From assembly GCA_023431345.1 (NCBI GenBank), contig JAEYWK010000205.1, positions 1 through 64,000 on the forward strand: a stretch of 64,000 nt of DNA, in the 5' to 3' direction. Every line of letters starts with the position of its first letter. Positions within the stretch are counted from its first letter, which is position 1. The stretch is from Pseudomonadota bacterium. Lineage in GTDB: Bacteria; Myxococcota_A; Polyangia; Polyangiales; Polyangiaceae. Below, in pieces: positions 18,425 through 26,473 of the stretch. The notes under the pieces were generated by a model. It was given only the letters and a program-made list of their open reading frames with translations. It was not told the origin of the DNA and did no database searches. The position numbers and the translations under genes were made by a program.

Positions 18425-19519
18425 ATGAAGCGACGAGCGCTCGGCCTGGCATCCTTGTTGGGACTTTTTTGTACCGTGGCGCAATTGAGCGCAGCCCACG
18501 CCGAGGAAGCGTCGGCCGCGGAGATCGCCGCCGCCCGGGCGCTGGCCGTCGACGGCTTGAAGCTCGCGCAAGCGAACAACTGCGCCGAAGCAGTGCCGAA
18601 GCTCGAGCGCGCCGAGAAGCTCTACCACTCGGCTGTCGTCGCCAGTCGACTGGGCGAGTGTTACGTCGCGATTGGCAGGCTGGTGGAGGGCACCGAGGTG
18701 CTGCGCAAGGTGCTGCGCGAGCCGCAGGGCGCCGAGCCCGCACCGGCGCTGCTCAAGGCGCTCGAGCGGGCACAGAAGGTGCTCGACGCAGCCAAGCCGC
18801 GCATCGCGGGCTTGACGATCAAGGTCGTCGCTGTCGAGGGCATGGTGGTCAAGGTCGATGGCAGCCCGGTGCCGGCCGCGCTCGTCGACACCGAGATGCC
18901 TACCGATCCCGGCGAGCATCGCATCGACGTCACGGCGCCCGGCTTCTTGCGGTCGGGCTCGCAAGTGACCGTCGCCGAAGGCGAGAAGAAGACGCTCACG
19001 TTGACGCTCACGCGCGATCCGAACGCAGCGCAGGCAGCGGCGGCGAGCGCCGCTGCAGCGGCGGAGCCGGCCCCCGCGCGCACGCCCGCTGAGCCCCCGC
19101 CACGCGTGAGCGACTCGGGCCTGGACCGGACGCCGCCGGCGCCGCCCGCTCCCCGCGAGCCCAATCGGACGCCGGCCTACGTCGCCTTCGGGGTCGGCGG
19201 CGTCGCTCTGGCTGCAGGCGGGGTCTTGGGCTTCCTCACGATGAAGAAGCATCGAGAGCTCGAGGATCGCTGCCCGAACGACGTTTGCGCGCCGCAGGAT
19301 CAAGGCGACTTGGACTCGGCCAAGACGCTCGGCAACGTGTCGACGGTCGCGTTCGGCGTCGGCGCCGCCGGCGTCTTGCTCGGCACGGTGTTGGTGTTCA
19401 CGGCCGGCCCCAGCGACGGCGCCGATCACGCCACCAAGGCTCGGCGCGGCTTCGCGGGTCTGTCGCGGCCGCGCGTCGCCGTGGGGCCGACCCAGGTCTC
19501 GCTCGGCGCCGACTTCTGA
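18425..19519 (+). CDS. TPR/PEGA-type envelope protein
   Basis: Envelope protein of 364 residues, divergent from the binding lipoprotein by 86 bp. It has a signal peptide ending near AAHAEE and a TPR-like helical part (AVPKLERAEKLYHSAVVASRLGECY). A PEGA-like beta segment (KVDGSPVPA, DPGEHRIDV, APGFLR), a Pro-rich linker, and two transmembrane helices around a two-Cys loop (RCPNDVC) follow. The same overall plan is seen at 26470-27444. Such proteins are common in myxobacteria and their function is not established. Confidence 0.78.
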   Translation: MKRRALGLASLLGLFCTVAQLSAAHAEEASAAEIAAARALAVDGLKLAQANNCAEAVPKLERAEKLYHSAVVASRLGECYVAIGRLVEGTEVLRKVLREPQGAEPAPALLKALERAQKVLDAAKPRIAGLTIKVVAVEGMVVKVDGSPVPAALVDTEMPTDPGEHRIDVTAPGFLRSGSQVTVAEGEKKTLTLTLTRDPNAAQAAAASAAAAAEPAPARTPAEPPPRVSDSGLDRTPPAPPAPREPNRTPAYVAFGVGGVALAAGGVLGFLTMKKHRELEDRCPNDVCAPQDQGDLDSAKTLGNVSTVAFGVGAAGVLLGTVLVFTAGPSDGADHATKARRGFAGLSRPRVAVGPTQVSLGADF

Positions 19520-19544
19520 GTGGCCTCGCCTCGGCCCGCTTCGA

Positions 19545-20216
19545 TCAGCCCAGCGCCGCGCTCAGCTTCGTCGAATCGGTGACCCAGCCGAAGATGCCGC
19601 CCTGCGCCTTGATCATGCGTAGGCCGACCTCGTGGAACTCCGGGAAGTACGAGGCGCAGCAGTCGCCCGGCACGATGCATTGGTAGCCGCGGTCGTTGGC
19701 TTCACGCACCGTCGTGTGCACGCAAACCTCCGTCGTCACGCCGCACACGATGAGTGACTCGATGCCGCGGTGCTGCAAGATCGAGCCGAGATCCGTGGCG
19801 TAGAAGGCGCCCTTGCCGGGCTTGTCGATGACGGGCTCGCCCGGCAGCGGGTAGAGCTCCGGGACGAGGTCGTGCCCGGCCTCGCCGCGCACCAAGATGC
19901 GACCCATCGGCCCCACTGCGCCGATACGCGTCGACGGCTCGCCACGCTCGACCTTCGCCCGCGGCGCGTCCGACAGATCCGGTCGGTGGCCTTCCCGCGT
20001 GTGAATGACGAGCACGGAAGCTTTGCGCGCCAGGGCTAGCAGCGTCTTACAAGGCCCGACGGCCTTCTGTAGCAGCGACACGTCGTTACCCAGCGACTCC
20101 CCGAAGCCGCCCGGCTCCAGGAAATCGCGCTGCATGTCGATGATGATGACGGCCGTCTTGGCGAGGTCGATCGCGATGGGCGCCGGCTCTGCTTCGATGA
20201 CGACAGGGCTTACCAT
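19545..20216 (-). CDS. Second biuret-hydrolase-like cysteine hydrolase
   Basis: Isochorismatase-like hydrolase of 223 residues and a clear paralogue of the enzyme at 9233-9931. Shared blocks include VIHTREGHRPDLSD, LVRGEAGHDL, PGEPVIDKPGKGAFYATDL and CVHTTVREANDRGYQC. The catalytic triad is intact at Asp27, Lys132 and Cys165. It lacks the PYPWPY N terminus of the first copy and differs in the insert after the Arg-rich loop, so its substrate may differ. Ureido amides or biuret are candidates. It is not next to transport genes and converges on the TPR/PEGA gene 25 bp away. Confidence 0.85.
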   Translation of the reverse strand: MVSPVVIEAEPAPIAIDLAKTAVIIIDMQRDFLEPGGFGESLGNDVSLLQKAVGPCKTLLALARKASVLVIHTREGHRPDLSDAPRAKVERGEPSTRIGAVGPMGRILVRGEAGHDLVPELYPLPGEPVIDKPGKGAFYATDLGSILQHRGIESLIVCGVTTEVCVHTTVREANDRGYQCIVPGDCCASYFPEFHEVGLRMIKAQGGIFGWVTDSTKLSAALG

Positions 20217-20267
20217 GGCTGGAAGCCGAGTCTGCTCGACGCCCGTTTCGGCGCCTTTTCTTGGCGG

Positions 20268-21533
20268 TTACGGCTCTCGCTGCTTCTTCAGCTTGCCGCC
20301 TTCGAACTCGGCTTCCACATCCGGGTCGCCGGACGCTTGCTTGGCGTCGTCATCGTCGTCTTCATCGTCGTCGTCGTCGTCCGCAGCTTTGCGCCCCGGC
20401 TTGGTCTTGGTGGCGGTCGCCTTGTCGTCGTCGTCGTCGTCCGCGTCTTCATCGTCCGCGTCTTCATCGTCCGCGTCTTCATCGTCGAGGTCGTCCTCAT
20501 CGCCGACCTCGTCGCCCGGCTCGACCCAGCCCGTAGGTTCCTTGCGCTTGAAGGCGCGCCACAGACCATACACGCCGAGCAGCAGCCCCGGAAAGCTGAG
20601 GTACTGGCCCATGCTGATGGCCGCGTCGCTCGGCAGCGCTTCGATTTCCTTGTAGCGCTCGGTGAACAGGCGCCCGCCGAAGTACAGGACGAAGAACCAC
20701 GAGATCAGCGCGCCCCGGGGACGCTTCTCTTTACCCATCAACCTGTCGGCGATGAGCAAGCCCGCGAACACGCACAAGCCCAGCGTGATCTCGTAGATTT
20801 GGCTCGGGTAGCGCAGCTTGAGGCTCGCCAGCTCCTCGGCCGTGAAGCTCGGGCGCGTCATGCCGCCCGGGATCTCGGCGCGCGGGAACTTCATGCCCCA
20901 GCTCTGGTCGGGCACCACTTTCCCGATGATCTCGGAGTTGAGCAAGTTGCCGATGCGCACCACGGTGGCGCCGAGGGTGGCCGAGAACGCGAAACGATCG
21001 GCCCCTTCCAAGAAGGGCACGCCGCGCTTCTTGGTGAACAGGTACATCGCGATGATCAGGCCGACCACGGCGCCGTGGCTGGCGAGCCCGCCGGTCCAAA
21101 TCTTGAAGACCCAGAGCGGGTCTTGAATCGCGTGATCCAGATCGTAGAAGAGGACGTGGCCGAGCCGCGCGCCGATCAGCACACCCGCGACGCCGTAGAT
21201 GATGAAGTCACTCGCAACTTCGGTGCTACCGCCGCCGCGCTTGACTTGCCAGTTGAGCAAAGCGTGGCCGCCCAGGAAGACCACGACGAACAGCAAGCTG
21301 TAGTAGCGAAGCTCGACCTGATCGCTGAGCAGCGCGCCGATCACGGCCGCCATCACCAGAAACATCAGGCCCGTCGTGATCTGGTCGGTGATCTTGCGCT
21401 TGAGGCCGATCAGCAGCGACACCACGCCGATGGCGGCGATCACCGCCGCGACGGCGCCTTTGGGCAAGCGCAGGAAGACGGGGTCGACGTCCCAGGTCCA
21501 GGACGGCAGCATGGCTAGAGAGGCGAGGAGCAT
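20268..21533 (-). CDS. lgt: Prolipoprotein diacylglyceryl transferase with acidic tail
   Basis: Transfers diacylglycerol from phosphatidylglycerol to the lipobox Cys of prolipoproteins. Signature regions are GLASHGAVVGLIIAM and RIGNLLNSEIIGKV, plus the C-terminal LYFGGRLFTERYKE, among seven or more hydrophobic helices. The product is 421 residues against about 290 for typical Lgt. The excess is partly N-terminal and mainly a cytoplasm-facing tail of almost pure Asp/Glu with Lys at the end. The tail is encoded by the repeats at 20437-20481. The role of the tail is unknown. Confidence 0.93.
   Translation of the reverse strand: MLLASLAMLPSWTWDVDPVFLRLPKGAVAAVIAAIGVVSLLIGLKRKITDQITTGLMFLVMAAVIGALLSDQVELRYYSLLFVVVFLGGHALLNWQVKRGGGSTEVASDFIIYGVAGVLIGARLGHVLFYDLDHAIQDPLWVFKIWTGGLASHGAVVGLIIAMYLFTKKRGVPFLEGADRFAFSATLGATVVRIGNLLNSEIIGKVVPDQSWGMKFPRAEIPGGMTRPSFTAEELASLKLRYPSQIYEITLGLCVFAGLLIADRLMGKEKRPRGALISWFFVLYFGGRLFTERYKEIEALPSDAAISMGQYLSFPGLLLGVYGLWRAFKRKEPTGWVEPGDEVGDEDDLDDEDADDEDADDEDADDDDDDKATATKTKPGRKAADDDDDDEDDDDDAKQASGDPDVEAEFEGGKLKKQREP
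20437..20481. repeat. Three perfect 15-bp tandem repeats inside lgt
   Basis: The unit TCGTCCGCGTCTTCA occurs three times head to tail and is flanked by degenerate TCG/TCA triplet runs. On the coding strand it gives repeated Asp-Glu-Asp-Ala-Asp. The repeat is in frame, so copy-number change would only lengthen or shorten the acidic tail. Confidence 0.95.
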
Positions 21534-21598
21534 CGGGGCGGCGGTACCTTAGACGCATTCTTCCGGATCGGCCCGGCTAAATGCGCGGTGCGCCTCCG

Positions 21599-22333
21599 CT
21601 ATTTGCCGCGTATTTTCGGCAAAAGCGCGGCGAGGCCGTGCTCCTTCAGCTCTTTTTCTACCAGCTCGGACCAGCCGCGGTTGGCCTTGGGGCTGGCAGG
21701 GCTCGGGTGCGAGATGGTGGCGATGGTGCCCGCGAAGCCGGGTAACGCCAGCTTGGCGCGCGCCGTCGCGAAGGCGCCCACGCCGATCACGAACTGGGGT
21801 GACAGCTCCTCGACGATCTTGCGTAGCGCGCCGTCGCACGCCGCGAAGAGCGGCGCCTGTTCGCTCTTCGGTAGCTTGTCAGGCGTGCGGTTTGCTCCGC
21901 TTTCTTCCATGAACGCGAGCGGGCAATAGTTGACGACGAAGAAGTGCTCGAAGAACGCGCGCGGCGAGCCGAAGCGCTGCTGGGCGAAGCCCCACAGCCG
22001 TTTTCCACTGACCTCGCTGCGCGCGCAGGCGAAGCCCTCGACGGGGCGCTTGGCGTGCTCGAGCTTGGGCCGCCCCACCTTGCCCGTGACGCCCAAGAAG
22101 TCTCGCACGAGGCCGACGTCGCCGAACGGCACGCCGGTTTGCGCCATGCCGAAGGGGCCCGGGTTCATGCCGAGCAGCAGCGCCCGCTTGGGGCCGGCGC
22201 CCCAGGTGGTGAGGTAGCGCTCGTGCGGTTCGCGGGCGTAAGTCAGCGGGTTATAGACGTGCGTGACAGGAGCGGCGAACGTGAGCTCGTCGACCTGACG
22301 CGCGAGCTCACGGCTGATACGAACGAGCGACAC
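21599..22333 (-). CDS. SMUG1-type uracil-DNA glycosylase
   Basis: Removes uracil and oxidised pyrimidines from DNA in base-excision repair. The SMUG1 active-site block GMNPGPFGMAQTGVPFG is present with the Asn of the first motif. So are VNYCPL and the late ISHPSPASPKANRGW with the catalytic-loop His. The GTG at 22333 gives 244 residues, near the family length. Earlier starts would run into the next gene and give Arg-rich nonsense. A standard uracil glycosylase is not seen in the window, so redundancy cannot be judged. Confidence 0.9.
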   Translation of the reverse strand: MSLVRISRELARQVDELTFAAPVTHVYNPLTYAREPHERYLTTWGAGPKRALLLGMNPGPFGMAQTGVPFGDVGLVRDFLGVTGKVGRPKLEHAKRPVEGFACARSEVSGKRLWGFAQQRFGSPRAFFEHFFVVNYCPLAFMEESGANRTPDKLPKSEQAPLFAACDGALRKIVEELSPQFVIGVGAFATARAKLALPGFAGTIATISHPSPASPKANRGWSELVEKELKEHGLAALLPKIRGK

Positions 22334-22364
22334 GCGCGTAGTAGTGGGCCTTTCGCTCGCGAAA

Positions 22365-22775
22365 TCAACGAGCTTTCCACGCCAGCCGGCAAAGCGCGAA
22401 AACCAGCGCGACGCCGCCCGCCGCCGCCAAGCCAACGGACGCGCCCGGGTCGCCCGCGCTCGCGAACGCACCGCCGAGCGCGAAGCCGAGCGGCATCAGC
22501 ATCAGCGCCGTCAGCAGCGCGCGTGACGCTAGGGCGTCGTCGAGCCGCGGCCAGGCGCGGGCCAAGAGCGCGTAGGTGACGTTGACCAGCCCGAGCAACG
22601 CGCCATGCGCGTGAGCCAGCCGCCACAGCAGGCGGCGGGTCTCGTGGGCGACCTCGAGATAAAAGCCCAGCTTGAAGCCGTGAAACGCCTCGAGCAGCAA
22701 GCCAACGCTGCCAAAGGCGGCGAGCGCCCACAAGCCGGCGCGCAGATTGATCGGAGGACGGTGCGAGTCGTTCAT
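22365..22775 (-). CDS. Small four-helix membrane protein
   Basis: A 136-residue protein with about four hydrophobic segments. The first begins at LWALAAFGSVGLLLEA, and a His-containing loop (AHETRRLLWRLAHAHGALLG) lies between the first and second. I do not recognise the family. Its ATG at 22775 overlaps the stop of the multihaem cytochrome as ATGA, so the two are translated together. The His residues near the membrane could suit a haem- or quinone-linked partner of that cytochrome; this is inference only. Confidence 0.65.
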   Translation of the reverse strand: MNDSHRPPINLRAGLWALAAFGSVGLLLEAFHGFKLGFYLEVAHETRRLLWRLAHAHGALLGLVNVTYALLARAWPRLDDALASRALLTALMLMPLGFALGGAFASAGDPGASVGLAAAGGVALVFALCRLAWKAR

Positions 22776-24604
22776 TCGGCGATGGTGACGGGGCGCTGGT
22801 CGCGCTCGCTGAGCAGACGCTGCACCAGCTCGCTCGTGAGCGGACGGTCGTCGGGCGAGGCGGCCGCGCCGGGCGAGGCGGCCGCGTGGTTGCCGAGCGC
22901 ACGCGCCGCGATGGCGCGCACCGCCGCGTAGTCGTCGCTGGCGAGCGTCTCCAGCAGCTGGCGCCGCAGGGCGGGGGCGGGCGCCGCGCTCTCGCTGCGG
23001 CCGAGCGCGGCCGCGGTGATGGCGCGCACGGCCGCGTCGCCCGTCAGCGCGAAGACGGCCCCCGCCGGCAGCTCGGCGCGCTCGAGCCTACGCCCCGACA
23101 AGGTGAGCCGAGGCTTGCTGCCGAACCAGCGCGCGCTCGCCTCCGCGGCCCAGGCCTCGCTCCGCTCGAGATGACACAAGCTGCACGCGCTCGGCCGATC
23201 GCGAGCGCGCTCGTCGAAGCGGGGCGAGTCCACGCGGTGGGAGCGGATGGCCCCGAGCAGCGCGTAGGTGGTGTGAGGCATGTGGCAGTTGTAACAGAGG
23301 CTGCCGGGTGACGAGGCGGCGTGGTGGGTGTGAGCGCTCACGTTCGCGCGCTTGTCTTCATGACACGAGAGGCAGGCGTCATTGCCGGATTTGCCTTCCG
23401 CGAGCTGATCGCTGGGCTGACTCTGGTGCATGGAGTGGCACGAGAAGCAGGAGAGCCGACGCTCGCCGACGCCGCGCTCGTAACAGGGCGAGCGCACGAG
23501 GCCGTTGTATTCCCGCCCGCCGACTCGGATCGTTCCGTCGTGGTAGAATAAGCTCTCGAGGTCTGCCGCGAGCTCGGGCGCCGAGTCACTTTGCAAAATC
23601 TCCGGGCTCAGCAGCAGCTGCGCTTGCGTGAGATCCCCGCCGGGGCGATAGCTCGAAGTGAAGCCGTCGCGCCACCACTTCGCCTCGTCCTTCGGAAAGA
23701 AGTAGGAGTGGCAGCGACCGCACACCTGCGAGCCGCGCACCGGGTCGAGCGCGAGCGGGTTCACGACGCTCGGCTCGCCGCTCTTGGCCGCGCGGGCTCG
23801 ATAGCGCGTCAACGGGTTCTGCATGCGCTGCACGTGCTCTTCGCCTGCCCCGTGACACGCCTCGCAGGCGATACCGAGCTCGACCGCGGAGCTACGGAAG
23901 ACGTCCTCCACCTCGTCGTGCGCGGGCGCGCCGCCCACGGCATGACATTGCACGCAATTCGAGTTCCAGCGTACGGCTTGCTCCGGAGCGTCCGGCGGGT
24001 TCAAGAAGGCGTCGCGCCGAGGAATCAGCCGCTGCTCCGCGATCAGAAAGACCGCCGGCAGCGCGCGCAGCTCCCCCCCGCGCGCGCCCTCGACCCAGAA
24101 CGCTTGATGGTGATGAGAGCCCGTCAGCAATCTCACCGGGACGCTGCGCTGGGGCGCGCTGCGAAAGACCGACTCGTAGCTGCCGGCGGGGACCGCAGAC
24201 GTGCTCGAGGGATCGGGTAAGCTCGCCCAAAGCCTGCCGTCCAGCGCCGAGAGCTCGACGCTCCGCCCCCCCGCGTCGGTGCGCAGCCGCGCGCCCCGCC
24301 GCAGCGCTTCGGCGGCCACGTTCTCGAGCGTGGCGGGCTGAGTCATGCGGCGGTGGTAGCTGGCGTGCCAGCTCGAATACTCCGCGGGGTGACAGCTCTT
24401 GCACGCGCTCGAGCTGGTGAAGCCGCCGCCGGTCGAAATCGCGATCGGCGAAGGTGGCGGCTCGGGCCGGGCTCTGGCGAGAGCGGCCGCCGCACCACCC
24501 GCGACCACCATGGCCAAGAGCAGCGCGCCGGCCCGAGGCGTGCGCAGGCCGAGCGCGACCACGCCGAGCGCGGCCACGAGCACGGCGAGCAAGCCTTCCA
24601 GCAC
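22772..24604 (-). CDS. Membrane-anchored octahaem cytochrome c with HEAT-like C terminus
   Basis: Extracytoplasmic electron-transfer protein of 610 residues. Two hydrophobic helices at the N terminus act as anchor. Eight CxxCH haem sites follow: CKSCH, CVQCH, CEACH, CGRCH, CFSCH, CLSCH, CYNCH and CSLCH. No CxxCK is present, so it is not a classical nitrite reductase. The last 130 residues are Ala/Arg-rich helical repeats (VRAITAAALGRSES, YAAVRAIAARALGNHA) like HEAT repeats. The electron partner and substrate are unknown. It is coupled to the small membrane protein downstream. Confidence 0.88.
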   Translation of the reverse strand: MLEGLLAVLVAALGVVALGLRTPRAGALLLAMVVAGGAAAALARARPEPPPSPIAISTGGGFTSSSACKSCHPAEYSSWHASYHRRMTQPATLENVAAEALRRGARLRTDAGGRSVELSALDGRLWASLPDPSSTSAVPAGSYESVFRSAPQRSVPVRLLTGSHHHQAFWVEGARGGELRALPAVFLIAEQRLIPRRDAFLNPPDAPEQAVRWNSNCVQCHAVGGAPAHDEVEDVFRSSAVELGIACEACHGAGEEHVQRMQNPLTRYRARAAKSGEPSVVNPLALDPVRGSQVCGRCHSYFFPKDEAKWWRDGFTSSYRPGGDLTQAQLLLSPEILQSDSAPELAADLESLFYHDGTIRVGGREYNGLVRSPCYERGVGERRLSCFSCHSMHQSQPSDQLAEGKSGNDACLSCHEDKRANVSAHTHHAASSPGSLCYNCHMPHTTYALLGAIRSHRVDSPRFDERARDRPSACSLCHLERSEAWAAEASARWFGSKPRLTLSGRRLERAELPAGAVFALTGDAAVRAITAAALGRSESAAPAPALRRQLLETLASDDYAAVRAIAARALGNHAAASPGAAASPDDRPLTSELVQRLLSERDQRPVTIAE

Positions 24605-24689
24605 GACCGCAGGCTAGCGCAGACCTGCCAGTCGCCCAAAGACGCCGGCCGCCGCTCGCGCGCGCGCGCCCTCGAGCGACGGGGCCGCC

Positions 24690-25592
24690 TCACTTCTTCT
24701 TGAGGATACGCCGCAGGGTCGCCAGACGCTGGCGCTCGTCTCGGTCGAACCCTTGCGCTTGGCTGAAGCTCCCGACGTAGTACTCCAGCTGACGGCGATT
24801 GAGCGGCCCGACCCAGCGCTCCGAGCGCTGCAAGGCCGACACCGTTGCCGCGGACATCAAGCGCTTGGTGACCAAGTGCAGCTCGACGACGTAGTCGAGC
24901 CAGCTCGGATCGCTCGTCCAGTGCGCCAAGTCGACCGCGTACTCCGAGGCGATCTCGCACAGGGCGGGCGGGACGACCAGGCCCGCGCTGGCGCCGCGCA
25001 AGATGCCTTGCAGGTGCGGGCCCAGCATGCGCGGCGCTTGTTCGGCCTTGACGTCGTTGGCCAAGCGGCGCGCCAGGTTGCCCAAGAGGTCGAGCGCGTC
25101 GGCGCGCGCCGTGATGGGAATGTCGGTGGAGCCGGGGGTGAGGTTCGGCCGCGTCAGCGGCTCACGAGGGTAGGGGACGGAGCTCGGCGGTGCCGACGGC
25201 GCCGGCGCCCGGTCCGTACGGAGCTCCACGAACTTGACCTCGTGGTTGCCGACGAGCAGCCGATCACCGCTGTGAATCAGCCGAGCGTGCATGATGCGCT
25301 CGCCGTTCAAGTACACACCGTTGGTGCTATACAGGTCCTCGACCTTGACGCCCTCCGCGTCGACGTGGATGCGCGCGTGCAGTCGCGACACGAGCTCGTC
25401 GTTCAAGGTCAAGTCGCACTCGTTGCCGCGGCCGATCAACAGCGAGCCGCGCCGCAGCTCGCACTCCGAGGAGCCGCTGCTGACCATGACCGGTCCGACG
25501 AGCGGCTCGGGCGCTGGCGCGAGCGGGGCGGCAGGACGAGGCGGGAGCTCCAGCACGACGGCTGGCATGGCGCGTGGAGTGGGTGTTCTCAT
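24690..25592 (-). CDS. FHA-domain protein
   Basis: Contains a phosphothreonine-binding FHA domain near residues 50-125, with LLIGRGNECDLTLND, VSRLHARIHVD, and STNGVYLNGERI. This matches the canonical GR..S.H..NG layout except that the Ser precedes Arg-Leu-His. The remaining 150 residues are helical with no family I recognise. It is 35 bases downstream of the Cys-rich lipoprotein and close to a Ser/Thr kinase gene, so binding a phosphorylated partner of that kinase is plausible. An ATG at 25568 is an alternative start. Confidence 0.85.
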   Translation of the reverse strand: MRTPTPRAMPAVVLELPPRPAAPLAPAPEPLVGPVMVSSGSSECELRRGSLLIGRGNECDLTLNDELVSRLHARIHVDAEGVKVEDLYSTNGVYLNGERIMHARLIHSGDRLLVGNHEVKFVELRTDRAPAPSAPPSSVPYPREPLTRPNLTPGSTDIPITARADALDLLGNLARRLANDVKAEQAPRMLGPHLQGILRGASAGLVVPPALCEIASEYAVDLAHWTSDPSWLDYVVELHLVTKRLMSAATVSALQRSERWVGPLNRRQLEYYVGSFSQAQGFDRDERQRLATLRRILKKK

Positions 25593-25627
25593 GCTCGTTT
25601 CAGCGCCTCACGTCCGCGCTCGCTGGG

Positions 25628-26473
25628 CTACGGGTCTTCGATGCAAGGGTCACCTCCCATGGCATGCGGGCAGTGCTCATCGGGAGTGTCTTGTTCGAGC
25701 GCGGCGGCAAGGTGATAAGTCCGGCAGTATACATGATTGCCGATGAAGCTCGAAGGCTCCGCCGCCGCCGATGACGAATAGTGCGCCGGGGCGCCTTCAG
25801 CCTGAGGGATGGCGTTACAGGCTTCGATGCAGGCCTGTGAGCTCTCGAAGTAGCTCAGCTCCAAGTTGCCGGCCGTCGAGTCTGCAGTGCAGCTGACTTG
25901 CATCATTGAACAGTAGGAAATGCAGTTGGAGCCGCAGCGCCCGGCGCCCAGCGGCCCCGCCGATTTGCAATAGACGAACGGCTCCGCCTCCGCGAACTCG
26001 GCTTGCCGGACGCGGCACGACACCGTGTTCACGTTGTCGTCGCCGGCCTCGCCCGGCGGCAAGCGCTTACATACCTCGATGCATTGATCGAAGCTGCGGT
26101 ACTGCTCGTACTTACCTCTGCAGTTACTAGTAACTTCGTCACAGTAGCGCTCGCACAGGCCCGGCGCCGCGGGCGCGCCCCCCGCGCCGGAGCCGTCCGG
26201 TGCTTCGCCGCCGGAGCTTTCTCCCGCGCTGTTCGGCTTAGACGAATGGCTGGTGCCGCCGTGATGCGCCGGCTCGTCGGCCGCGCCAGCCCCGCCCGCT
26301 ACGGAGCTGCCTGCCGCGCTGTCGCTGGTGGAAGGGCTGCCGGCCTTGCTCGTGCTCCGGGCGCTCAGGCTCTCGTCGACGTGCGCGTCTTCGATGCCGA
26401 TGAGCTGCGAGCAAGCGGGACCGAGCAGCAGCGCGAAAGCGAGCGCGAAGCGCGCGCCAGGCGATGAAATCAA
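25628..26473 (-). CDS. Cys-rich secreted lipoprotein
   Basis: Lipoprotein of 281 residues with lipobox GPAC (Cys21) and a long Ser/Gly-rich linker. A domain with many paired Cys residues follows (LCERYCDEVTSNC, QCIEVCKRL, RCGSNCISYCSMM, ACIEACNAI). The spacing suggests several disulfide-linked helical hairpins. I do not recognise a named family, though similar proteins are frequent in myxobacteria. The ATG at 26473 overlaps the stop of the TPR protein as ATGA. Confidence 0.75.
   Translation of the reverse strand: MISSPGARFALAFALLLGPACSQLIGIEDAHVDESLSARSTSKAGSPSTSDSAAGSSVAGGAGAADEPAHHGGTSHSSKPNSAGESSGGEAPDGSGAGGAPAAPGLCERYCDEVTSNCRGKYEQYRSFDQCIEVCKRLPPGEAGDDNVNTVSCRVRQAEFAEAEPFVYCKSAGPLGAGRCGSNCISYCSMMQVSCTADSTAGNLELSYFESSQACIEACNAIPQAEGAPAHYSSSAAAEPSSFIGNHVYCRTYHLAAALEQDTPDEHCPHAMGGDPCIEDP

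Noticed and set aside
20337..21518. Plus-strand frame over lgt with Val/His-rich repeats
   Set aside because: It is the antisense reading of Lgt and its repeat tail; no family resemblance.
22886..24220. Plus-strand frames across the cytochrome gene
   Set aside because: They are antisense to eight regularly placed CxxCH motifs and have no recognisable content.
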